From Parietichytrium sp. I65-24A (lineage: Eukaryota; Sar; Bigyra; Thraustochytrida; Thraustochytriidae), in NCBI GenBank assembly GCA_012862575.1, contig BLSF01000025.1:186001-250000 (forward strand): a stretch of 64,000 nucleotides of DNA, given 5' to 3'. Below are positions 11,540 through 19,934 of the stretch, piece by piece. The notes below the pieces were generated by a model that made no database searches, was not told the DNA's origin, and saw only the letters and a list, made by a program, of their open reading frames with translations. Numbering within the stretch: position 1 is the first letter of the stretch; each line of letters begins with the position of its first letter. Both the position numbers and the translations under genes were made by a program.

Positions 11540-12133
11540 GAAACCATACGAGATAGTGCAAATTTCCCGGTGCCAATGCTTCGTAGCCGTTGAGCTTGCG
11601 TACCGGATACTATTAATGTAAAAGGTATATTTTAACAGTAGGGTCGAGGTTGCAAGCGTTATGGAAAATTGGTCGGCGAGGCCGACACAGGCGATGCACA
11701 ACACATCTGCCTCTGCAGCACTCTAAAATAGCTGGAGATGGGGGTGGATTGGTAAGCTTTCTTGTCTTTTAAATACGTTCGTGCACAGACTTTCCGAGAT
11801 AGCCTGTTGCTTATGCTCATCTTCCTTATATGCGCCAATAGCAGCGCGGAATATATGCACACAGAAGAGACCCTTACCCTCCCTGGCTCAGAGGAAAAAA
11901 AGGCAATGGTCGGATGGTAGCCTCGTTCCCGAGATGAGGTCAACAATTCTTCGGCATCGAGGAGTGAATGAGGGTGGAGGCATTCTCGGAAAACAGATAG
12001 ACGAGTATTTTCACCGCTTTGGTCGTAGTGCATATCGGTAGCGGATCTGCATTTCTCTATTCTAAAACACGATGCTCGAGAGTGCCTGCATCATCTGTGA
12101 ATTGCCATGGGTGAAACAAAAGAAGACGGCGCT
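11540..12133. other. Spacer upstream of the acidic protein gene
   Basis: Open frames on the minus strand (up to 12033) continue upstream but show no domain and an untypical composition. I treat the stretch as the 5' flank of the acidic protein gene plus the 3' flank of the zinc-protein gene. No other element was recognised. Confidence 0.4.
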
Positions 12134-13018
12134 TCACTTTCCAGCAAGTGCCTCGGATAATCTAGCATACACTTGACTCGCAGATCCTTGCAAGCCACGA
12201 TCTTCCACTATTCTTTTGTTTGCAACATCAAAAGAGATGTATCGCTTAGAAGCTGCGTCTTCGGCATCAGCGAGCTTTTGCTGAGCCAGCGCCAATACAG
12301 CTTCCCTTTCCTCGGTGCTCGCCCACTTGGAATCGATGACCCCGATGTCGACTTCGAAATAATCTTCCTGGTCGTCGTATACTTTAGTCCTAGAGGCTGA
12401 GGAGGCGTCAAAATCTAGCAACCTGTCCCGGTGAGCAAGTGCCGCAGCAAGCTTTTCGTCCATGGCCGCTTGCTGCTCGCGGGCGAATTGCCTGCCTCTC
12501 TTGAGTTGCTCCTTTCCCATGCTTTGTTTGCAAAAGTCGCACCTTCCTTTACGGGCGTACATTTCCTCGGTATAGATTTTCCCACAGTCGAGGCAATTTT
12601 GAAACTTGACGCCGCTCGCAAACCCTTCATTGCCCGTGATGATCGGCGTCTCCGACGCAGCTTCCTCGAGAACCTTCTCATCAGCAGCTCTGAGAATCTG
12701 AAACCCCCCAGCCTTTTTAGTCTTCTTCGCCGGAGACGTCGCCCTTGCCTTCACCGCCTTCACCGTAGTCGCCTTCTCTTTCTTTCCCGCCTTCGCATTG
12801 CTCGCCCCATCTTTCTTCGCCTTGCCGAAGAAGTGCTGCATGCACCGGTCCACCAGCTGGAGTCCGTCCGCAGTGGGCGGCAGCAGCGACCCCAAATAGT
12901 TTCGCGCTTCAGACTCTTCAAAAGAGCCTACGAGGCCCAGCAGCTGTTGCACTTGCTCGCTGTCCACACCAAGCAACTGCTGCATCCTCGTGCTCAACGC
13001 CACCATCTCGGAACCCAT
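12134..13018 (-). CDS. TRIP4/ASC-1-like zinc-finger protein lacking the ASCH domain
   Basis: A 294-residue protein that resembles activating signal cointegrator 1 (TRIP4), a subunit of the ASCC complex that acts in ribosome-collision rescue and transcription. Residues 1-65 look like the helical N-terminal module. A Lys/Ala-rich linker follows. The C2HC5-type zinc finger has cysteines at 142, 145, 160 and 163 (CLDC and CDFC). Downstream come two blocks typical of TRIP4: RDRLLDFD followed by RTKVYDDQEDYFEVD, and RYISFDVANKRIVED. Animal TRIP4 is about 580 residues and ends in an ASCH RNA-binding domain; here the protein stops right after the central region. The ATG at 13018 starts the frame, with a second ATG four codons in. 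Family confidence is good; complex membership is inferred. Confidence 0.82.
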   Translation of the reverse strand: MGSEMVALSTRMQQLLGVDSEQVQQLLGLVGSFEESEARNYLGSLLPPTADGLQLVDRCMQHFFGKAKKDGASNAKAGKKEKATTVKAVKARATSPAKKTKKAGGFQILRAADEKVLEEAASETPIITGNEGFASGVKFQNCLDCGKIYTEEMYARKGRCDFCKQSMGKEQLKRGRQFAREQQAAMDEKLAAALAHRDRLLDFDASSASRTKVYDDQEDYFEVDIGVIDSKWASTEEREAVLALAQQKLADAEDAASKRYISFDVANKRIVEDRGLQGSASQVYARLSEALAGK

Positions 13019-14487
13019 CTCGCAATATATTTCTCTGTCTCTCTGTCTCTCTGTCTCTCTGTTTCTCTGTCTGCCTGTCTGTCTGCCTTCTTTACCGCAC
13101 GTGAATGAAAAAACCTTTTTTCTTCAGTGTGTGCCAGTGCCAGTGCTTTTGGTGCTTTTGACACTTATGAATATGACTATGTATTCGTTGACCACGATTT
13201 CAAGCACTTTGAGTGAGTCGGCACCTTCGCTTAATGTTAGCGTAAGCGTACGCGTACTGACTGTGAGTGAGCGTACGCAGTCCGCTTGAACTGTCCTCGC
13301 GAATAATTTTGGAACTTCCGAAATCAAAAATGACTGATTCATGAAATTCCTGAGACTTCAATGCTCGACATATAGGGAAAGCTATAAGAGAGGACTACAT
13401 ATGTCTTGGAGGGTTTATTCCTGAGGCGTTCCACAGACGCATTCTAGCAGTCTACTGATATATTCTATTCTGTTCTTGTAACTTAGTAAAGTTCTATTGA
13501 GTGGTATTCTCGAGGATTAAATTGGGTTAGAAAGTTCTATTTCCTAGGTATTATTCGCTGAGAAGTCTTACAAGTGTGCGAAAAGCACGAAACCAAGTAT
13601 TTACCGGAACGCATTTTCACCGCAATCGAATCCGTGAGTGCACATACACCGCAGCTGTGGTGCGTCCCTCACTCTCAGTCCCACTGACGTCTCTCACAAC
13701 GCTTCCTAATTAAATCTTACGTAGCTGCGGAACGTAAAAATTCGCCCAGACTCCAATTAAAGTTTACTATAAGTATCGGAACCAGGAGCCCGTCATTCCG
13801 GTTCTTGGAGCCAGCGGACGCATTCGGTGGTAGTACTCCATTAGCGCCACATAACATAACCGACAACCTATTCCATCTACCAATGCATTATTACACACTA
13901 CCACCGTAATAGGAAGGACCGCACATGATATGCACAAGCCCCGCAGTGCTACAAAGTCCCACCGATTGCTAGAGAGCGTCGGCCGACCACTCTTATCTCT
14001 CACCTTATCCGGCGAGTAGGACAGCGCAATCAATGACAGTACGATGGAACCTCGATACTAGCGGAGAGCTATTTGGCACTAGCACTCTGCTGATGTACCC
14101 TCTCTGTCTCTCTGTTCTCTCTGTCTCTGTCTCTCTTTCTGACGGAGTGTATAGAGTGTATCGATTGATTGATTAAAATTGATTGATGGATTGATTGAAA
14201 GTGGCACGGGAGACACAGAGGAGACACAGGAGACAGCGCAATCAGGAGAGTCAGAGAGGCGCGCGACTCGAAGGAGACAGACTCTGACACACATACATAC
14301 AGTGTGTGAGAGAGATAGAGAGACAGAGACAGAGACACTTTCTCACTTGCTCAGTCACCGACTGTGAGTTGGAGAGAGAGAAGGCGAGCAAAGGTCGTAG
14401 ATTGCAGGTTGCAGAGCGTAGATTGCAGGTTGGAGGTTGCAGGTTGCAGGTTGGAGGTTGGAGGTTGCGAAAAAGGCGTGGAGAGAG
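13019..14487. other. Gene-poor spacer with CT-rich and GGTTGCA repeats
   Basis: No supported gene. Next to the zinc-protein start is a CTGTCTCT-rich run (about 13029-13085). An AT-richer block follows at 13370-13560. A second CTCTGTCT run lies at 14100-14135, GAGAC words at 14210-14340, and GGTTGCA-type repeats just before the JmjC gene. The final part is the 5' flank of that gene. Confidence 0.5.
14384..14470. repeat. GGTTGCA/GGTTGGA short tandem repeat
   Basis: Imperfect 7-bp units (GGTTGCA, GGTTGGA) together with two GTAGATTGCA words repeat just upstream of the JmjC start codon, so they lie in its leader or core promoter. The pattern looks like replication slippage. Confidence 0.75.
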
Positions 14488-16172
14488 ATGCGTGCGTCGG
14501 CGAGCAACCTTCTGCTGCCGCTGGGCAAGCTGGCAGACGACGATGAAAAGTATGGCAAGAAGAAACACCCGCGGCTGTCTGCCGTGAGGGTCTGGGGCGA
14601 AAAGCACAAGAGCCGCCTGCTAAAGTTCTTCGCGCTGGTGCTGGCGCTCTCCTTGGCGGCGGTGACATTGGCACCCAGGACCAGCATGCTGGAGTCGGGC
14701 TCTGAGGTCGAGTTTCAGGCAAAGCTGCAGCAGCAGAGCGAGCTGCAGTCCCTTGGGGTGGAGGATGCCGAGTCCGCCGCGGATAGCTACGCCGAGGATG
14801 CAGTCGAGGCCGAAGAGGAATCTGTGGCCAGCTCGCGTGAGCCTCACAGCGAGGAGGAGGCCGAGGAGGAGGATATCGGCGGGAACCCGGATGAGGAGCC
14901 TTCTCCAAATGAGATTCAGGAGGAGCATGACCACGACCATGACCACAACAATGAGATGGGAGACGGAACCGAGTTCCGCGAAGACCACGTTTCTGAGCCA
15001 ATGACAAACACGCGCTTTCAGGACAAGCCCCTCGTGGAGATGAGTAACGAGGAGCTGTTTGAGAACTACAAGGAGCTGGAGGAGTGCGGCCGCATTAAGC
15101 TGCAGACACCATTCCGGCGCAGGCCAACCGACTGGTGGGCTCTCAAGGCGTACATGAAGATGTACTCGGAAAACCCGCCATACGCTTGCGTCCCAAAGCT
15201 TCGCCGCCATCTGCAGCTGACTCTCTCGGACTTCACCGAGCTCTTCCGCAAGTTTGCACAGCCGGTTCTCTTCAATTTCGAAAACATGCGCAAGATCGGA
15301 TTCCAGATGCGCTCTTTCACTCTCGATGAGCTTTCTGAGGTCTTTCCCTTCGACCCAACAAAGGACAAAATGATCGAGTACAAGGCCAACAAGAAATTCA
15401 ATGAGGAGTTTCTCGATCTCGGCCCTGCGATTTACAGTTTTAAGGACGATGGTGCTTTGGTCAAGACCAAGGGAGGCATGCGCAACTATCCGCGCAACAT
15501 GAAAGTAAAGCCAAGTGCTCTTAGCAAGCTTGGCGTGCAGGCGCCCTTCCTCATCCCTGGCGCAGAGTCTGGCGAAGGCGTCTTCCAGTCTCCTTCCCTC
15601 TGGTTTGGCTCTTCGTCCTCGCCAACGCCTTTTCACTCGGATTGCTGCGATAATTTTGTGCTCATGCTCACCGGGACCAAGGAGGTAAGTCAATTGTTTG
15701 AAAAGAGGACAAGGTCGTTTTCAAGTGTGCAACGGTTTCTGACAAACCTTTTCACTTTGTTCTCGTTCTATATAGTTTGCTCTCGCTCCTCCAACAGACT
15801 GGCACGCCCTTTCGCCGCACTGCATCGGCAAGAGGAAGAGCTTGTGTTACGCAAACATCCCTGACCCGACCAGCCCAGCTGTCTCCACCGCTCACTTCAA
15901 CCGCATGATGGTAGACGTCGAGCCTGGGATGGTGCTGTACATGCCAGCTGGATGGTTTCACGCTATTAAAAACAAGGGGGCAACGTTGATGTAAGTTTCG
16001 ATATTTTCCTCGCGGAAGACATTCGTATGAAGTGTGTGAAAAGTATAGCAATTCTAACGGACGCCCACTTTTGGAATGCCTTCTCCAACTTGACCGTACT
16101 CTGTTAAACAGGACTAACCTCTGGACCAGGGGCAAACAAACAGCAGGACTTTTCTCTTGCAACAAAAAGTAG
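14488..16172 (+). CDS. Membrane-anchored JmjC/cupin-8 dioxygenase-like protein, three exons
   Basis: The model is 14488-15684, 15776-15990 and 16112-16172, 490 residues. Both introns (91 and 121 nt) begin GTAAGT and keep the frame. A single hydrophobic segment (44-63) follows a basic N-terminus, so this should be a type II protein with a lumenal catalytic part. An acidic stem includes an alternating His-Asp run. The JmjC fold carries the Fe(II) ligands His383 and Asp385 (FHSD) in exon 1 and His461 (GWFH) in exon 2; exon 3 completes the final strand with TNLW. These enzymes use Fe(II) and 2-oxoglutarate to hydroxylate or demethylate. The anchor suggests an ER/Golgi protein hydroxylase and not a histone demethylase. 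I start at 14488 because an upstream codon in the frame lies within the tandem repeat. Confidence 0.85.
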
Positions 16173-16524
16173 ACATTTTTTCAGAGTTCAGAATGAAAAA
16201 AAGTACAAACGACGCGCAATAACCCTCCCCGCGAGTTGCAAGAGTGTGGGGAAGGGGCAACGCGCAAAACCAGGCAGAAGATTTTGGCTAATGACAGAGA
16301 GAATTCTTTTTTTTTTATATTTCGTCCGTAATGTGTTTAAGGAGAAAAAAACATCATTGGAAATTCTCGAGATATTTCTTATTTGTCACTTTTCTCCCAA
16401 TGTTCACGGCGCACGAAGAGGGTACACATTGCTCTGCACAGCACAGACCAAACGTAATGTAAAGTGGAGCAAAGTAAAACAACACAAGCAAGCAACGAGG
16501 CAGCACACATCGCAACGCTTTACC
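16173..16524. other. Convergent 3' spacer between JmjC and SCYL1-like genes
   Basis: The two genes end toward each other. The 350 bp are AT-rich with a T-run near 16307-16316, and hold only the two 3' flanks. No gene seen. Confidence 0.5.
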
Positions 16525-19029
16525 TTACCAGTTGTCCCAATCATCTGAGGATGTTGTCTTTTTCTCTACCTTTGAGACAGCTACCTTTGATCCTAATTTG
16601 TTCTCCCTACGTTGCGCCATGCGCTGACGGGCCTCCTCCCGTTTCTTCTCTGCGGCCAGTCGCCGCTCTGATGCAGAGTCGCCAGATGCTTTCACGCCAA
16701 GCTTCTTTGCCTTGGTCGACAGGCTAGGTTTCGAACTCATCATGTCCCCGAAAAAATCATCGTCTCCAGCCTTCGGCATCGAAAGGCTGCTTGTCTTTGC
16801 TGGGACTAGAGGAGTGGAGGATATCGTCGGAACCTGAGTCTTCGTGCTCTCTCCCCACCCTTCGCCAAGGTCATCGTCTGAGCCCCAGCCATTTGAATCA
16901 CCTGTAGGGGACCCCCACCCATCGCCGTTTTCTAAGCCTCCGCCAAGCAGGTCAGTGTCGTCTTCCCAGCCAGAAGAAGCAGAAGCTGCTGGCTTCGTCG
17001 ATGACAGCGAAAGCGTCGCTGTTGTAGTAGACGTACTTGCTGGAGCTGAAGGCGGTACCCCACTTGCAACAGCTGGAACAGCAGAAACACCGCCCTTCGA
17101 AGCGATCTCTCCCTGGCCGCCAGGATTGTTGGCGCTCCACCGGGTTTGAATGGCGCCTACAGCCCAACCGGCGGCAGCAGAAAAGTAGCTAGAAGGATCT
17201 GCCGAAGACGCAGCTGAGCCTGCAGCGGCTGGCGCAGCGCCCTGACCGGCAGCAGCACTGGGGCCACCCGGCTTGAGCTCCCCTGCTTTGATACGTTCGA
17301 GCTCTTTCTTCTTGTTCTCCTCCTCTTCCAATTTCTGTGCAACAGCTCGCTCGTCAGAAAGCTTTCGAAGCTTGGCCACGATCGAGTCGAATACTGCGAA
17401 CGTTTGTTTTCGTACATCTGGCGAAGGGTCCACAAGGGCAAACGCAAGGGCAGGGATCAATTTTCCGGCCAAGACTTGTTGGTCGTCGTGGACGTAATTC
17501 AGACCAGCCACAACGCCTCGTATGGACGCCATCCGCGCAGGGATGAAAGGATCTCGAATCCCTTGAAGGAAAGGCCCCGAAACCACCTTTTTCCGGGTCT
17601 CTTCATTAAAGTGCTGCAGCACTTTGGCAAGACAAATGAGAGTGTTGGTACGAATGGCAGGTTCTACATCTTTCAAAGTCTTGATGAGATGGCGCAGCAT
17701 GATCTCGTTGAGATTTTTGCTGTCCAGCATCGGCGCGATCGTCACGCTACTCTTTACGGTCAGCTCTCTGAGAATGGGGGTGGTGTCGTCGAATCCGGTG
17801 CATATCGAGGGGAACAACTTGGTGTTTACGAGCTTGGCGTCCAGGTGCTCTGCAAAGTCAGCGAGCTTCTGTAAGAGCGCTACACGAGTGGCACGGTCGT
17901 TCGAGGCGAACAGGCTGACAACCACCGGCACAACCAGCCGCTGAAACTCTTCCTTGTCTTCAAAAGACGCTCCGATCTTCAGGAACGGTTGGAGAAGCAC
18001 GGAGGTCATGGAGCTTTGGCCGCCCTGTGGCTGCTGGCCCGGCGGTGGGGCCAGAAACTGAATATTGTGCTTGAGTGTCGGCAAGATCTTGTACCTGCAA
18101 ACGTCCTTCGGAAACGTGTCAATTTCGGTTGTGAGTTTCTGGATGAACGGCACCTTTTCTGTGTCCGACTTGAGCTGGAGCTCGTCCAGATACGTCAGCG
18201 ACGTGAACAGTGGGTTACGGAACAGATACTTGAACCCGGCGCTCTCGTAGAGCTTCTTGGGCGACGGCCGGTCAGCCGGGTCATTTGCAAGCATGGCCAG
18301 GTACACTTTCTGCAACTGTCGCGGTATGTTTCCCAGTCCTTTGGCTGAGGCTGAGGCTGCGTCAAATTGCTGGCCCTCATTGAACGCCTCCCACACAATC
18401 CCCGCCAGCGCCCACACATCCGCCGCCCACGTGGACTTTGCGCACGCTCGTGCCAGTCCCTCTGGCGGCATGAACTCCCTGCGCCCTGTGAGCGCCGCTA
18501 TTTCTGCGTCCGTCTCGTTGCGTCCCACCGCGTACAGCGCCGCCAGCTTCCAGTCGCCGCCCTTCGTCACCAACACGCCCTTGGGCGACAGCGCGCCGAG
18601 CGTCATCTTGCAGTCCTCGTTCACGAACGCCAGTGCCCCCAGCAGGCAGTGCAAGCCCCACCCGACGGCCCAGCCCACCGCCTGCGCGCCGTTCTCGCGC
18701 CGCAGCACGCGCAGCCACTCCTCCAGCGGCACCACCTGCTCCGTGACCACGCACAGCTCCGCCGCGGACTCCAGTCCGTCCTCGAACGCAAGCACGTGCG
18801 GGTGCCGCAGAGTCTTGAGTCTTCGGAATTGGTTCTCCGCGCAGCCCCTCGCGCCCGCCGCTGCTGCCGTCGAGCCCCCGCCGTCCGCGGACCACCGCAG
18901 GAGAGAAACGTTCCCGCCGTCGCGCCGCCGCCGCGCAGAGTGAAGCTTCCAACCGCCGCCCACGTCCACGCCCGCGTCGCCATCCTGCGCGTCGTACGGC
19001 AGCGCGCCGCTCGATCCTTTGTTGCCCAT
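16525..19029 (-). CDS. SCYL1-like pseudokinase with HEAT repeats
   Basis: An 834-residue protein of the SCY1-like family (SCYL1; yeast Cex1), scaffolds that act in COPI traffic and tRNA export. Residues ~20-320 form a divergent kinase lobe: the catalytic HRD is replaced around LGALSPKG, and the DFG region by WKLAALY, so it should be catalytically dead. Residues ~330-620 are helical HEAT repeats, with the family-typical block around EELTVKSSV-like and VRKQTFAVFDSIV sequences. The tail is Ser/Ala/Gly-rich with acidic Trp motifs (GWGS, GEGWGE) and ends in DDWDNW; similar acidic Trp motifs bind the delta-COP domain in other COPI partners. No RKLD-type end is present. The ATG at 19029 begins MGNKG, a possible N-myristoylation context; the upstream frame is low-complexity. 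Confidence 0.88.
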   Translation of the reverse strand: MGNKGSSGALPYDAQDGDAGVDVGGGWKLHSARRRRDGGNVSLLRWSADGGGSTAAAAGARGCAENQFRRLKTLRHPHVLAFEDGLESAAELCVVTEQVVPLEEWLRVLRRENGAQAVGWAVGWGLHCLLGALAFVNEDCKMTLGALSPKGVLVTKGGDWKLAALYAVGRNETDAEIAALTGRREFMPPEGLARACAKSTWAADVWALAGIVWEAFNEGQQFDAASASAKGLGNIPRQLQKVYLAMLANDPADRPSPKKLYESAGFKYLFRNPLFTSLTYLDELQLKSDTEKVPFIQKLTTEIDTFPKDVCRYKILPTLKHNIQFLAPPPGQQPQGGQSSMTSVLLQPFLKIGASFEDKEEFQRLVVPVVVSLFASNDRATRVALLQKLADFAEHLDAKLVNTKLFPSICTGFDDTTPILRELTVKSSVTIAPMLDSKNLNEIMLRHLIKTLKDVEPAIRTNTLICLAKVLQHFNEETRKKVVSGPFLQGIRDPFIPARMASIRGVVAGLNYVHDDQQVLAGKLIPALAFALVDPSPDVRKQTFAVFDSIVAKLRKLSDERAVAQKLEEEENKKKELERIKAGELKPGGPSAAAGQGAAPAAAGSAASSADPSSYFSAAAGWAVGAIQTRWSANNPGGQGEIASKGGVSAVPAVASGVPPSAPASTSTTTATLSLSSTKPAASASSGWEDDTDLLGGGLENGDGWGSPTGDSNGWGSDDDLGEGWGESTKTQVPTISSTPLVPAKTSSLSMPKAGDDDFFGDMMSSKPSLSTKAKKLGVKASGDSASERRLAAEKKREEARQRMAQRRENKLGSKVAVSKVEKKTTSSDDWDNW

Positions 19030-19132
19030 CGCGCCACCCGCCGATCGACCGAGGAACGCTCGGCGAACGTTCGCGGAACACGCGCGGAACACGCGCGGGG
19101 AGAGTGTCTCAAACTGACTCACACGGACCGCG

Positions 19133-19168
<36 letters not shown>

Positions 19169-19934
19169 GCGTGTGGATGGATGAATGAATGGATGAATGG
19201 ATGAACTAACGAATGAAAGAGGATGGAAACGAAGCGCCGCACACACACACGTGGGCGCGCGCACAGTGGATTGGCGTCCCAGTTCCGGGTTCCCGGGTTC
19301 CTCGGTCCTCGGGTTCTGCAGGTGCTGGGAGCGCGCTGCTGGCGTGTTGCTGGCCTTCCGTGAGCGTGCTCTCAACCTCTCCTCTCCTCTCTCTTTCAGA
19401 GACGGTTTGGGTGACGCTGAGAGGGAAGTTCTCAGGTTCGTTTTGTTCTTTGTAGAACTACGCACCCTAGTCACCCAAGTCACCCTAGCTAGGCATCCCT
19501 AGGATTCCCTAGGCTCCACGTGGTCATACGTGGTCGGTTACTGCGAAATGGGTTCCGCTGAGGAGTGAGTGGAATTTGTGGAATTTGATGAAATGGAATT
19601 TGGCAAAGAAGGATAATAATTCGTTGTTTTGGAGTCAGGGCTCTGAGATGGAGGTAAGGCAATTGGAAGGGCCCAGGACTAGAACGCGATGAAGAAGAGT
19701 AGAAAGAGAGAGAGATACAGAGACCGTGGAAACAGAATGATGGAGAAAGCTGTGATTGTGCTGTCGTGATGAAAACTCTCGAGCCTATCGCGAAGCCCAA
19801 ATCTTCGTTTGGCCTCTGATCTGTTCGTGTGGCCTTCTTCGCGAAAAGAAAGCGGGGCTTGCTGGGCATTTGGTTTTGCTCGGAGGTGAGCTGTCGTCTA
19901 GTCTAGTTTGCAGAAAGTCGTTTGCGTTTGATGG
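19030..19934. other. Spacer with GA microsatellite, upstream of SCYL1-like gene
   Basis: This holds the SCYL1-like 5' flank and the 3' flank of the CmoA-CmoB gene. A (GA)n microsatellite lies at about 19135-19164. Other short duplications are present (TGGATGAATGAA-type words near 19177-19212, CCTAG words near 19485-19515). No gene was recognised. Confidence 0.5.
19135..19164. repeat. (GA)n microsatellite
   Basis: About 15 perfect GA dinucleotides, roughly 105 bp upstream of the SCYL1-like start codon, so in its promoter or leader. Confidence 0.9.

Noticed and set aside
12431-13108. 225-residue plus-strand frame over the TRIP4-like gene
   Set aside because: Antisense shadow of a conserved zinc-finger gene; no motif, Arg/His/Leu-rich composition.
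14620-15693. 357-residue minus-strand frame over the JmjC gene
   Set aside because: Opposite strand of a conserved enzyme with intact metal ligands and splice sites; no recognisable domain.
18257-19188. Long plus-strand frames over the SCYL1-like N-terminal region
   Set aside because: GC-rich coding DNA on the other strand keeps antisense frames open by chance; no domain.
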